Shown here piece after piece: positions 27,653 through 39,508 of a DNA stretch of 64,000 nt (positions are counted from its first letter, which is position 1; every line of letters begins with the position of its first letter). The notes under the pieces are model-generated. The model ran no database searches and was not told the DNA's origin. It worked only from the letters and a program-made list of their open reading frames with translations. The position numbers and the translations under genes are program-made. The stretch is from Bradyrhizobium sp. AT1 (GTDB lineage Bacteria > Pseudomonadota > Alphaproteobacteria > Rhizobiales > Xanthobacteraceae), in the NCBI RefSeq assembly GCF_001590795.1, contig NZ_JXDL01000001.1, positions 5,973,904 through 6,037,903 on the forward strand, in the 5' to 3' direction.

Positions 27653-28282
27653 ATGTTCCTGATCGGCCAATATGATTCCCCCTTCGTCCGCCGTGTCGCG
27701 ATTGCGCTCAGGCTTTACGGGCTCGCCTTCGAGCACAGACCGTGGTCGACCTTCGGCGATGCCGACAAGATCGCGGCCTACAATCCGTTGCGCCGCGTGC
27801 CGACGCTGGTGCTCGACGATGGCGAAGCGCTGATCGAGAGCATGGTCATCCTCGACTATCTCGATGAACTCGTGGGCGCAGACACGGCGATGCTGCCGCG
27901 CGGCGGCGCGGAACGGCGCAGGCATTTGCGCATCTGCGCGCTCGCGTCCGGCCTCGGCGACAAGGCTGTCAGCCTGCTCTACGAGCGCGTGCTGCGGAAG
28001 GAGCAGCTCGCGCTGTGGGTCGAGCGCTGCCAGGCGCAGATCGGCGACGTCCTGAAGGTCCTCGAGGCCGAGCGCGCCAAGGTGACGACGCCGTATTGGC
28101 TGGGTGAGCGCATCGGCCACGCCGACGTCGCGGTGGCCTGCGTCGTCCGCTTTACCCGCGAGGCGCATCCGCAGCTGTTCGACGCCGCGCGCTATCCGGC
28201 GCTCGCGGCCCACGCCGACCGCTGCGAGGCCTTGGCGCCGTTCAGGGAGATCGTACAGCCGCTGGCCCCGCCGAAGGGGTGA
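27653..28282 (+). CDS. glutathione S-transferase family protein
   Basis: A 209-residue cytosolic GST-like protein. The N-terminal thioredoxin fold (MFLIGQYDSPFVRRVAIALRLYGLAFE...NPLRRVPTLVLDDGEALIESMVILDYLDE) has the cis-Pro VPTL and ES glutathione-binding motifs. The C-terminal helical domain contains ERIGHADVAVACVVRF with the N-capping-box-like D. The start at 27653 (MFLIGQYD) fits the fold. The substrate is unknown. It stands alone and is followed by a long palindromic repeat before the convergent metH. Confidence 0.85.
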   Translation: MFLIGQYDSPFVRRVAIALRLYGLAFEHRPWSTFGDADKIAAYNPLRRVPTLVLDDGEALIESMVILDYLDELVGADTAMLPRGGAERRRHLRICALASGLGDKAVSLLYERVLRKEQLALWVERCQAQIGDVLKVLEAERAKVTTPYWLGERIGHADVAVACVVRFTREAHPQLFDAARYPALAAHADRCEALAPFREIVQPLAPPKG

Positions 28283-28290
28283 GGCACACG

Positions 28291-28450
28291 TTACCCTCCC
28301 CTGGAGGGGGAGGGTCGATCGCGCGAAGCGCGAGCGGGGTGGGGTGATCTTTCAACACGGGCAGCGTCGGATGTTGAGGGACCGTCACCCCACCTCGATT
28401 CGCATTTCGCTTCGCTGCATGCGAACCGATCCTCCCCCTCCAGGGGAGGA
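28291..28450. repeat. full-length long palindromic repeat between GST and metH
   Basis: Same family as 24271-24448: TTACCCTCCCC-TGGA-GGGGGAGGGTCG, GGGGTGGGGTGATC, a central hairpin (TCAACA...TGTTGA), then mirrored GTCACCCCACC and GATCCTCCCCCTCCAGGGGAGGA. The right outer arm has decayed slightly (GGAGGA for GGAGGGTAA). Confidence 0.8.
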
Positions 28451-28596
28451 TGGGCTGCGCGCGTGTTGCAAGAGATGAGCGGCACTCGCATCCGGGGAGC
28501 ACGCCCCTGACGCGACGAGCGATAATGCAATACTACCCCTGTTTTGCCCGACGCCGCAAACACGGCTCCGACGCGCCCGAAATCACTCAATCTTTT

Positions 28597-28624
28597 CAAC
28601 CCCATTCTACTGTGCATGGGGTTG
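28597..28624. terminator. hairpin between GST and metH
   Basis: CAACCCCAT and ATGGGGTTG form a 9-bp perfect stem with a 10-nt loop, 31 bp beyond the metH stop. The T-rich side (GTTTTCGCATTTTTTG) lies on the plus strand, so it looks stronger for plus-strand transcripts but may serve metH as well. Confidence 0.6.
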
Positions 28625-28654
28625 TTTTCGCATTTTTTGTTTGGGCAGGCGGGC

Positions 28655-32500
<3,846 letters not shown>

Positions 32501-32506
32501 GTTGTC

Positions 32507-33418
32507 TTACGCCGCCTTCTGCGCGCTCTTGGCGCGAATGCCGAGCAAATGGCTGATCGCGAATACGAGATCGGCGCGGTTCATGGTGTAAAAATGGAAG
32601 GTGTCGACGCCGTGTTTTGCCAATTTCTGCACCTGGCCGGCTGCGACGGTCGCGGCCACCAGTTTCCGCGTTTCGGCATCTTCGTCGAGGCCTTCGAATT
32701 TCGCGGCGAACCAGTCCGGCACGGTGGTGCCGGCACGGGTGACGAAATTGCGCGCCTGCTTGAAATTGTGCATGGGCATGATGCCCGGCACGATCGGGAT
32801 GTTGATCCCACGCGCGCGCACGCGGTCGAGATAGCGGAAGTAAAGGTCGTTATCGAAGAACACCTGGGTGATCGCGCGGCTTGCGCCGGCGTCCACCTTG
32901 GCCTGGAGCGTGTCGATATCATCATCGAAGTCGCGCGCCTCGGGGTGCTTCTCGGGATAGGCCGAGACCGACACCTCGATGTCGGCATGCCGCTTCTTGA
33001 TCCCGGCGACGAGCTCGGCCGAGCTCTGATAGCCGTCCGGATGGCTCGCATAGGGCGTGCCGATGCCGCCGGCGGGATCGCCGCGCAGGGCCACGATGTG
33101 GCGGACGCCGACCTCGTGGTAGCGGTCGACGATCTCGTCGATCTCGCCGCGCGAGGCGCCGACGCAGGTCAGATGCGCGGCCGGCAGCAGCGCGGTCTCT
33201 TTCAGGATACGGGCAATGGTGGAATGGGTACGCTCGCGGGTCGAGCCGCCGGCGCCATAGGTCACCGAGACGAATTTCGGGTCGAGCGGGGCCAGCCGGT
33301 TGATGGTCTCCCAGAGATTGCGCTCCATATCTTCCGTCTTGGGCGGAAAGAACTCGAAGGAGATCGCAGGGTGCCCGTCTTGCCCGTCGGCTCGGGCAGA
33401 TCTCGTCAGATCGGTCAT
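32507..33418 (-). CDS. metF: 5,10-methylenetetrahydrofolate reductase
   Basis: A 303-residue FAD-dependent TIM-barrel reductase that makes the 5-methyl-THF used by MetH. Signatures: ISFEFFPPKTEDMERNLW, FVSVTYGAGGSTRERTHSTI, LRGDPAGG and ITQVFFDNDLYFRYLDR. The ATG at 33418 lies 11 nt after a GGAG; a GTG four codons upstream is possible. It is first in the metF-metH operon. I looked for a SAM- or SAH-riboswitch-like fold in the leader and saw none. Confidence 0.95.
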   Translation of the reverse strand: MTDLTRSARADGQDGHPAISFEFFPPKTEDMERNLWETINRLAPLDPKFVSVTYGAGGSTRERTHSTIARILKETALLPAAHLTCVGASRGEIDEIVDRYHEVGVRHIVALRGDPAGGIGTPYASHPDGYQSSAELVAGIKKRHADIEVSVSAYPEKHPEARDFDDDIDTLQAKVDAGASRAITQVFFDNDLYFRYLDRVRARGINIPIVPGIMPMHNFKQARNFVTRAGTTVPDWFAAKFEGLDEDAETRKLVAATVAAGQVQKLAKHGVDTFHFYTMNRADLVFAISHLLGIRAKSAQKAA

Positions 33419-33499
33419 GGCACCACTCACTCCAGATTTTGGCGGCCCGCGGTCAGGTCTCGCTTGTGCACAAGATAGGCTAAAGACGGGTTGACCGAC

Positions 33500-33690
33500 A
33501 GCCCATCCAAGATGGGAAATGGCCCACTTACGCCAGAAATACTGGAATTACTGGTCATATTCAGATCTGGGTGGGACATCGCAGCTTCAAGTAAAATCAA
33601 AGAATATCAGTATTTTAGACAAGTTGTGCGAGATTTGGGGAGGGCTGACAGTAGTGGGCAGGGCGGTGTGGGTGTTATCTAGACGTTAAT
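33500..33690. other. AT-rich intergenic stretch with a doubtful 63-codon frame
   Basis: Between metF and the LLM oxidoreductase the base composition falls sharply (runs such as AAGTAAAATCAAAGAATATC). A plus-strand frame at 33491-33682 encodes 63 residues (around ILELLVIFRSGWDIAASSKI) without a recognisable domain or good ribosome site. It may be a decayed gene fragment or transferred DNA. I do not call it a gene. Confidence 0.35.
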
Positions 33691-33800
33691 TGGCCCATCA
33701 GGTCGCTTCAGCCGGCCGCTCCCGCTCGTGGTTCGGCACACCTCAGGTCTGCGCAGCCGACCCATTGTCGCCGCGCGGCCCTCCGTTACCTTGAGCCGCC

Positions 33801-34814
33801 ATGATCCCTCTCTCCGTCCTCGACCTCTCCGTCGTCACATCAGGCACCAAGCCCGCCGCGGCGCTGCGTAACAGCATCGACCTGGCGCGCCATGTCGACG
33901 GGCTCGGCTATGTCCGTTACTGGCTCGCCGAGCATCACAATCTCGCCTCGGTCGCCAGCCCCGCGCCCGATGTCATGATCGGCCAGATCGCGGCGGTGAC
34001 GAAGCATATCCGGGTCGGCTCCGGCGGCGTGATGCTGCCCAACCATGCGCCGCTGGTGGTCGCCGAGCGCTTCAAGATGCTGGAGGCACTGTTTCCTGGC
34101 CGCATCGATCTCGGGCTCGGCCGCGCGCCCGGCACCGACGGCGCGACGGCTTACGCGCTGCGCAGCCGTCTCGACCGCCGTGAAGGCGACGATTTCCTGG
34201 AGCGGCTGCACGAACTCATTTTATGGGAGACCCGCGAATTCCCTGCAGGGCATCCTTATAACAACGTCGTCGCCATGCCCGACGACACCAAGCTGCCGCC
34301 GATCTGGTTGCTCGGCTCCAGCGATTATTCCTCGGAGCTGGCGGCGCAAGTCGGCATGGGCTTCGCTTTCGCCCATCATTTCGCGTCCCACGATGCGGTC
34401 GACGCGATGGTGCATTACCGCGATCGCTTCCAGCCCTCGGCCTGGCGTGCGAGCCCGCACGCGATCCTCGCGGTCGCCGCCATCGCGGCCGATACTGATG
34501 AAGAGGCCGAAAGGCTCGCCTCTTCGTTCGATCTCAACCGCCTGCGCCGTGACCGCGGCCAGTATCTGCCGCTACCGAGTGTCGAGGAGGCGCTGGCCTA
34601 TCCCTATACCGACTCCGAGCGCACCTCGATCCTGCGCAACCGTTCCCGCCTGTTCGTCGGCAATCCCGCCACGGTGCAAAAGAAGCTGCAGCCGCTGATC
34701 GATGCGAGCAAGCCGGACGAGGTGATGGTGATCACCGCGGTGTACGATCACGAGGCGCGAAAGAAGTCGTATTCGCTGCTGGCGGAGGCGTTCGGGCTCA
34801 AAGCAGCCACTTAG
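33801..34814 (+). CDS. LLM class flavin-dependent oxidoreductase (MsnO8-like)
   Basis: A 337-residue luciferase-like TIM-barrel protein. N-terminal LSVLDLSVVTSGTKPAAALRNSIDLARHVDGLGYVRYWLAEHHN is the hallmark of the bacterial 'alternative luciferase-like' group, followed by RVGSGGVMLPNHAPLVVAERFKMLEALFPGRIDLGLGRAPGTD (flavin site). It probably uses reduced FMN on an unknown substrate. Solitary; a mosaic repeat separates it from convergent pheA. Confidence 0.87.
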   Translation: MIPLSVLDLSVVTSGTKPAAALRNSIDLARHVDGLGYVRYWLAEHHNLASVASPAPDVMIGQIAAVTKHIRVGSGGVMLPNHAPLVVAERFKMLEALFPGRIDLGLGRAPGTDGATAYALRSRLDRREGDDFLERLHELILWETREFPAGHPYNNVVAMPDDTKLPPIWLLGSSDYSSELAAQVGMGFAFAHHFASHDAVDAMVHYRDRFQPSAWRASPHAILAVAAIAADTDEEAERLASSFDLNRLRRDRGQYLPLPSVEEALAYPYTDSERTSILRNRSRLFVGNPATVQKKLQPLIDASKPDEVMVITAVYDHEARKKSYSLLAEAFGLKAAT

Positions 34815-34821
34815 AATTTCT

Positions 34822-34937
34822 CGTGCCCCGGACGCAGCGCAGCGCCTCTTCGGCGGTGCGCTGCTGAGCCGGGGCCCATCGCGCCTATGAGTATTGCCGC
34901 TCCTGGGTCCCGGCTCGCGCTTCGCGCGTCCGGGACA
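34822..34937. repeat. mosaic palindromic repeat between convergent genes
   Basis: CGTGCCCCGGACGCAGCGCAGCG... on the left and ...CGCGCTTCGCGCGTCCGGGACACG on the right. Inner GGGGCCCAT/CTGGGTCCC boundaries resemble the element after glpK. It could act as a terminator for both genes. Confidence 0.65.
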
Positions 34938-34942
34938 CGCGA

Positions 34943-35803
34943 CTAATCCTGCTGCGATTCGCTGAACGTCGCGCGGAAGGGGTGGCCCGGATAGACGCCG
35001 ACGATGCGGAATTCGCGCGAGAAGAATTTCAGCTCCTCGATGGCGAAAGCGAGGCCCTTGTCCTCGGGGTGGCCATCGACGTCGGCATAAAACTGCGTGG
35101 CGAAGAAATTGCCGTCGACCATGTAGCTTTCGAGCTTGGTCATGTTGACGCCGTTGGTGGCGAAGCCGCCGAGCGCCTTGTAGAGCGCGGCCGGCAGATT
35201 GCGCACCCGGAAGACGAACGTCGTGACCAGCGGGCCGGAGCCCTGCGCCGCCCATTTCGGCTCGCGCGCCAGCACCACGAAGCGCGTGGTGTTGTGCGCC
35301 TCGTCCTCGATGTCCTCGGCGAGGATGTCGAGGCCGTAGATCTTGGCGGCGAGGCGCGAGGCGATCGCGGCCACGGTCTTGTCCTTGCGCTCGGAGATGT
35401 CGCGGGCGCTGCCGGCGGTGTCGGCGTGCACGATCGGCTTGATGCCGAGCTTGCGGATGATGCGGCGGCACTGGCCGAGCGCATGCACATGGCTCTCGAC
35501 GCTCTTGATGTCGTCGAGCTTGGTGCCCTTCACCGCCATCAGCTGATGCCGAACCGGCAAGAACCATTCGCCGATGATGAAGAGACCGGAGGCCGGCAGG
35601 AGATGATGGATGTCGGCGACGCGACCGGCGACCGAGTTCTCGATCGGGATCATGCCGAGATCGGCCTCGCCCGACGAGATCGCGGACAGCGCATCCTCGA
35701 AGGTGGCGCAGGGCATCGGCTCGGCGTCGGGATAGGCCTCGACGATGGCGATGTGGGAATTGGCTCCGGGCTCGCCCTGGAATGCGATCTTCATCTTGCT
35801 CAT
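34943..35803 (-). CDS. pheA: prephenate dehydratase
   Basis: A 286-residue monofunctional enzyme converting prephenate to phenylpyruvate in phenylalanine synthesis. Catalytic PDT domain (about 1-180): AFQGEPGANSHIA, PIENSVAGRVADIHHLL and the key NTTRFVVL motif (Thr essential in the family). ACT domain (about 195-280) with NLPAALYKALGGFATNGVNMTKLESYMV, the phenylalanine feedback site (ESYMV in place of the common ESRP). There is no chorismate mutase domain. It lies 39 nt after kdsB on the same strand. Confidence 0.94.
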   Translation of the reverse strand: MSKMKIAFQGEPGANSHIAIVEAYPDAEPMPCATFEDALSAISSGEADLGMIPIENSVAGRVADIHHLLPASGLFIIGEWFLPVRHQLMAVKGTKLDDIKSVESHVHALGQCRRIIRKLGIKPIVHADTAGSARDISERKDKTVAAIASRLAAKIYGLDILAEDIEDEAHNTTRFVVLAREPKWAAQGSGPLVTTFVFRVRNLPAALYKALGGFATNGVNMTKLESYMVDGNFFATQFYADVDGHPEDKGLAFAIEELKFFSREFRIVGVYPGHPFRATFSESQQD

Positions 35804-35842
35804 GTCTTAAAAGTGCTCCTGGGTCGGCCTTGTAACAGCGGC

Positions 35843-36583
35843 TCAGGATTTGGAAAGGATGCTGCGCGCGGTTTCGAGATCTGGCGGCGTGTCGACGCCG
35901 CGGGGCACGCTGTCGACGATCATGATGTCGATGCGCATGCCGGCCTCCACTGCCCGGAGCTGCTCCAGGCTCTCCTGACGCTCCAGCGGCGAAGGCGGCA
36001 GCGCAACGAACCGCTCCAGTGCCGCGCGGCGGTACGCATAGAGGCCGATATGGTGGTAACGCGGTCCGTTGCCGTAAGGCGCGGTGGCGCGCGTGAAATA
36101 TAGTGCCCGCAGCCGCCGAGGCCCGATCGGCGAGCCGATGGCCTTCACGACGCTCGGCGCGAGATCCTCCTCCTCGGTGTGGATCTGCGAGGCCAGCGTC
36201 ACGATGTCGACCACCGGATCGGTAAAGGGTGGCAGCACCTCGCGGATGGTGGCCGGCGTGATCGTCGGAAAATCACCCTGGAGGTTGATCACGATCTCCG
36301 CCTTGCCTTCGGGATCGAGCTTCTGCATGGCCTCGTGGATGCGGTCCGAGCCGGAGGGGTGGTCGGCGCGCGTCATCACGGCCTCGCCGCCATGGGCGGT
36401 GACGACGGAGGCGATCTCCGGCGTATCGGTTGCGACCGCGACCCGGCCGATGCCGGCGGCCTCGGCGCGGCGCAGCACATGCACGATCATCGGTTGGCCC
36501 GCGATATCGGCGAGCGGCTTGCCGGGCAGGCGGGTGGCGGCCATGCGGGCCGGGATCAGCACCAGGATGCGAGGATCGATCAT
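35843..36583 (-). CDS. kdsB: 3-deoxy-manno-octulosonate cytidylyltransferase
   Basis: A 246-residue cytosolic enzyme that makes CMP-Kdo for lipopolysaccharide core synthesis. Motifs: ILVLIPARMAATRLPGKPL (nucleotide loop), VAVATDTPEI, TRADHPSGSDRIHEA and VINLQGDFPTI. The length matches the family. It is followed on the same strand by pheA, an unrelated pathway, so the pairing is probably positional. Confidence 0.95.
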   Translation of the reverse strand: MIDPRILVLIPARMAATRLPGKPLADIAGQPMIVHVLRRAEAAGIGRVAVATDTPEIASVVTAHGGEAVMTRADHPSGSDRIHEAMQKLDPEGKAEIVINLQGDFPTITPATIREVLPPFTDPVVDIVTLASQIHTEEEDLAPSVVKAIGSPIGPRRLRALYFTRATAPYGNGPRYHHIGLYAYRRAALERFVALPPSPLERQESLEQLRAVEAGMRIDIMIVDSVPRGVDTPPDLETARSILSKS

Positions 36584-36830
36584 GAGGTCAAGTTCTTGCG
36601 GTCAAGTTCTCGGGGTCAAGGGCCTGAAAACGGAGCGTTTTCCGCGCCGGGAAATGGCGTGGGGACGGGTCGAAAGCCGGGTCGCTTATACGGGTTGCCA
36701 GACCCCGGGCAAACCGATATCTCAATGGCAAAACTCGGGGAAACGATAGGGAACGATTGATTCTCCCGAGGCTCGTCCTGGCGGCCGCCCGGCCGCTCGA
36801 TCCTTCTCGCGGTGTGGGGCCTGGCCGGAA

Positions 36831-37385
36831 ATGGACTCTTTCGAACTCAATAAAATTCTCGGTGCCGTGCTCGGCACCTGTCTCCTTCTGCTGGTGACGA
36901 GCTTCACCGCGAATGCGCTGTTCTCGCCCAAGATGCCGGAAAAGCCGGGCTTCGAGATCGCCGTGAAGGAAGATGCCGGCCACGGCAAGGAAGGCGGCGC
37001 TGCCGCCGCGGCTGCCGAGCCGATCGAAAAGCTGCTCCAGACCGCGTCCGTCGAGAAGGGCGCTGCCGCTGCCAAGAAGTGCGGCGCCTGCCATACCTTC
37101 GAGAAGGGCGGCCCTAATCGCGTCGGTCCGAATCTCTATGGCGTCGTCGGCGAGAAGAGGGGTGAGGGCCGTGGTGGCTTCAACTTCTCCGCAGCCATGA
37201 AGGGCAAGGGCGGCACCTGGACGTTCGATGACCTCAACAAGTTCATCGCCAATCCGAAGGGCTTCATCCCGGGCACCGCGATGGGCTTCGCCGGTATTCA
37301 GAAGGATTCCGAGCGCGCTGACGTCATTGCCTATCTGAACTCGCTGTCGGAGCATCCGCAGCCGCTGCCGACCGCGTCGAAGTAG
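36831..37385 (+). CDS. cycM: membrane-anchored c-type cytochrome (CycM type)
   Basis: A 184-residue cytochrome c. An uncleaved N-terminal signal anchor (residues 7-30, ILGAVLGTCLLLLVTSFTANALF) holds it in the inner membrane. An Ala/Gly-rich linker follows, then a class I cytochrome domain with the haem motif CGACH (about residues 84-88) and Met ligand in PGTAMGFAGI. In Bradyrhizobium CycM passes electrons from the bc1 complex to the aa3 oxidase. Gene identity rests on the anchor plus domain pattern. It is followed by a terminator hairpin and is divergent from kdsB. Confidence 0.9.
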   Translation: MDSFELNKILGAVLGTCLLLLVTSFTANALFSPKMPEKPGFEIAVKEDAGHGKEGGAAAAAAEPIEKLLQTASVEKGAAAAKKCGACHTFEKGGPNRVGPNLYGVVGEKRGEGRGGFNFSAAMKGKGGTWTFDDLNKFIANPKGFIPGTAMGFAGIQKDSERADVIAYLNSLSEHPQPLPTASK

Positions 37386-37413
37386 AGGCGTCAAAATCCC
37401 TGTTTTGGACGAC

Positions 37414-37440
37414 ACGGCCGGGCTGAAAAGCCTGGCCGTT
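37414..37440 (+). terminator. terminator-like hairpin after cycM
   Basis: ACGGCC-G-GGCT and AGCC-T-GGCCGT pair around GAAA, followed by TTCGC; it lies 29 bp after the cycM stop. Confidence 0.6.
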
Positions 37441-37598
37441 TCGCTATCCGGACCTCCCGGTGAATTTATCGGGGCGTTTGGCCGCATCTGACAGGCGGTC
37501 CGGCCTTCCAAGATGAGGAAAAAGCAACATATTCGGTCGAAACCTCGCCTATATTGGGAACTTAAAGGAGTAGCCTCCTTCAAGACAGGGATGTTGAT

Positions 37599-39494
37599 TT
37601 GGCCATTACCCGACGCGATCTCCTGCTCACCGGCACTGCTGCAGCAGCGCTTCCCACCCTCGGTTTTGTGGCGGGTGTTCCCGTCGTCGGCGCGGCGCAG
37701 GCGCAATCGGCCAACGAACTGCCTTGGCGTCATGCGCTGTCGCTGTTCGGCGACATCAAGTACCCCTCCGATTTCAAACGCTTCGACTACGTCAATCCCG
37801 ATGCGCCCAAGGGCGGTATCGCCCGCCTGATCTCGATTGGGACGTTCGACAATTTCAATCTCGCGGTCGCTGGTATCAAGGGCTCGCTCGCCCCGGCAGC
37901 GGCGATGATCTACGAGACCCTGATGACCCGGGCGCAGGATGAGGTCGCGACCGAGTACGGCGAACTCGCCGAAGCGGCCCAGCATCCGGACGACTTTTCC
38001 TGGGTGGTTTATCGCTTGCGCAAGGAAGCCCGCTGGCACGACGGCAAGCCGGTGACGCCCGAGGACGTCGTTTTCTCGCTGGAGACGTTCAAGCAGCATA
38101 GCCCGATGTACGCGTCCTACTATCGCCACGTGACCAAGGCGGAGAAGGTCGGCGAGCGTGACGTCAAGTTCAGCTTCGACGGGCCGGGCAACCGCGAATT
38201 GCCGACCATCGTCGGCGAACTGACCGTGCTGCCGAAACATTGGTGGGAAGGCGCCGACGCGCAGGGCCGCAAGCGCGACGTCAGTTCGACCACGCTGGAG
38301 ATCCCGCTCGGCTCCGGACCGTACCGGATCAAGGAATTCGTGGCCGGACGTTCGGTCAAGCTGGAGCGAGTCAAGGACTATTGGGGCGCCAATCTTCCGA
38401 GCCAGATCGGCCAGAACAATTTCGATGAGCTGCGCTTCGAGTTCTTCCGCGACAACACCGTGGCGCTGGAAGCCTTCAAGGCCGACCAAGCCGACTGGAT
38501 CGCGGAAAACTCCGCCAAGCAATGGGCGACGGGATATGGCTTCCCCGCGGTTGTGGAGAAGCGGGTGATCAAGGAGGAGTTTCCGATCAACGATTCCGGT
38601 CGCATGCAGGCCTTCGTGGTCAACAACAGGCGCAATCAATTCAAGGACGCGCGGGTGCGCCGCGCCTTCAATTATGCCTTCGACTTCGAGGAGATGAACA
38701 AGCAGCTGTTCTTCAGTCAGTACAAGCGCATCAACAGCTATTTCGAAGGCACGGACCTCGCCGCGACTGGCTTGCCCGAGGGCGAGGAACTGCAGATCCT
38801 CGAGACCGTAAAGGACAAGGTCCCGCCGGAAGTCTTCACCACGCCTTACCAGAATCCGGTCGGCGGCAATCCCGAGGCCGTGCGTGCCAATCTGCGCGAA
38901 GCGGCAAAGCTGCTGAAGGAGGCCGGTTTCGAGGTGCGGGACCACAAGCTGGTCGATGCGTCGGGCAAGGTTCTGACAGTCGAAATCCTGGTGCAGGATC
39001 CCTCATCCGAGCGTATCGCGCTGTTCTACAAGCCGTCGCTGGAGCGTATCGGCGTCAATACGTCGGTTCGTATAGTCGATGATGCGCAGTATCAGAACCG
39101 TCTGCGCAGTTTCGACTTTGACATGATCATTGACCAGTGGGGCGAGTCACTCTCGCCCGGCAACGAGCAGCGTGAATATTGGAGCTCGGCGACGGCGGAT
39201 GTACCCGGCGCGCGCAATACCATCGGTATCAAGAATCCGGCCGTCGATGCCCTGATCGAGAGGGTGATCTTCGCCAAGAATCGCCCAGGTCTTGTCGCTG
39301 CCACGCGCGCGCTCGACCGGGTGCTGCTCTGGAATTTCTACGTGGTGCCCCAGTTCACCTATCCGTTCGCGCGCTACGCTCGCTGGGACCGCTTCAGCCA
39401 TGCTGAGCCGCTCCCGAAATACGGCCGGTCTGGCCTGCCGGTGCTGTGGTGGTACGACGCGGACAAGGCGGCGCGCGTCGGAAAACGCTCTTGA
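37599..39494 (+). CDS. peptide ABC transporter substrate-binding protein (family 5, Tat-exported), copy 1
   Basis: A 631-residue periplasmic binding protein of the SBP_bac_5 (YejA/oligopeptide) family. The N-terminus AITRRDLLLTGTAAAALPTLGFVAGVPVVGAAQAQ has a twin-arginine motif (TRRDLLL), so it is exported folded by Tat. Family motifs include WRHALSLFGDIKYPSDFKRFDYVNPDAPKGG and PLGSGPYRIKEF. The only start in frame with good spacing is TTG at 37599, 8 nt after AGGG; a hairpin lies just upstream. It is first in a five-gene Yej-type operon. Confidence 0.88.
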   Translation: MAITRRDLLLTGTAAAALPTLGFVAGVPVVGAAQAQSANELPWRHALSLFGDIKYPSDFKRFDYVNPDAPKGGIARLISIGTFDNFNLAVAGIKGSLAPAAAMIYETLMTRAQDEVATEYGELAEAAQHPDDFSWVVYRLRKEARWHDGKPVTPEDVVFSLETFKQHSPMYASYYRHVTKAEKVGERDVKFSFDGPGNRELPTIVGELTVLPKHWWEGADAQGRKRDVSSTTLEIPLGSGPYRIKEFVAGRSVKLERVKDYWGANLPSQIGQNNFDELRFEFFRDNTVALEAFKADQADWIAENSAKQWATGYGFPAVVEKRVIKEEFPINDSGRMQAFVVNNRRNQFKDARVRRAFNYAFDFEEMNKQLFFSQYKRINSYFEGTDLAATGLPEGEELQILETVKDKVPPEVFTTPYQNPVGGNPEAVRANLREAAKLLKEAGFEVRDHKLVDASGKVLTVEILVQDPSSERIALFYKPSLERIGVNTSVRIVDDAQYQNRLRSFDFDMIIDQWGESLSPGNEQREYWSSATADVPGARNTIGIKNPAVDALIERVIFAKNRPGLVAATRALDRVLLWNFYVVPQFTYPFARYARWDRFSHAEPLPKYGRSGLPVLWWYDADKAARVGKRS

Positions 39495-39508
39495 GGAAGC
39501 AATCGCGC

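Noticed and set aside
33419..33500. Possible SAM/SAH riboswitch before metF-metH
   Set aside because: No conserved stems or core sequences of the known classes could be found by eye.
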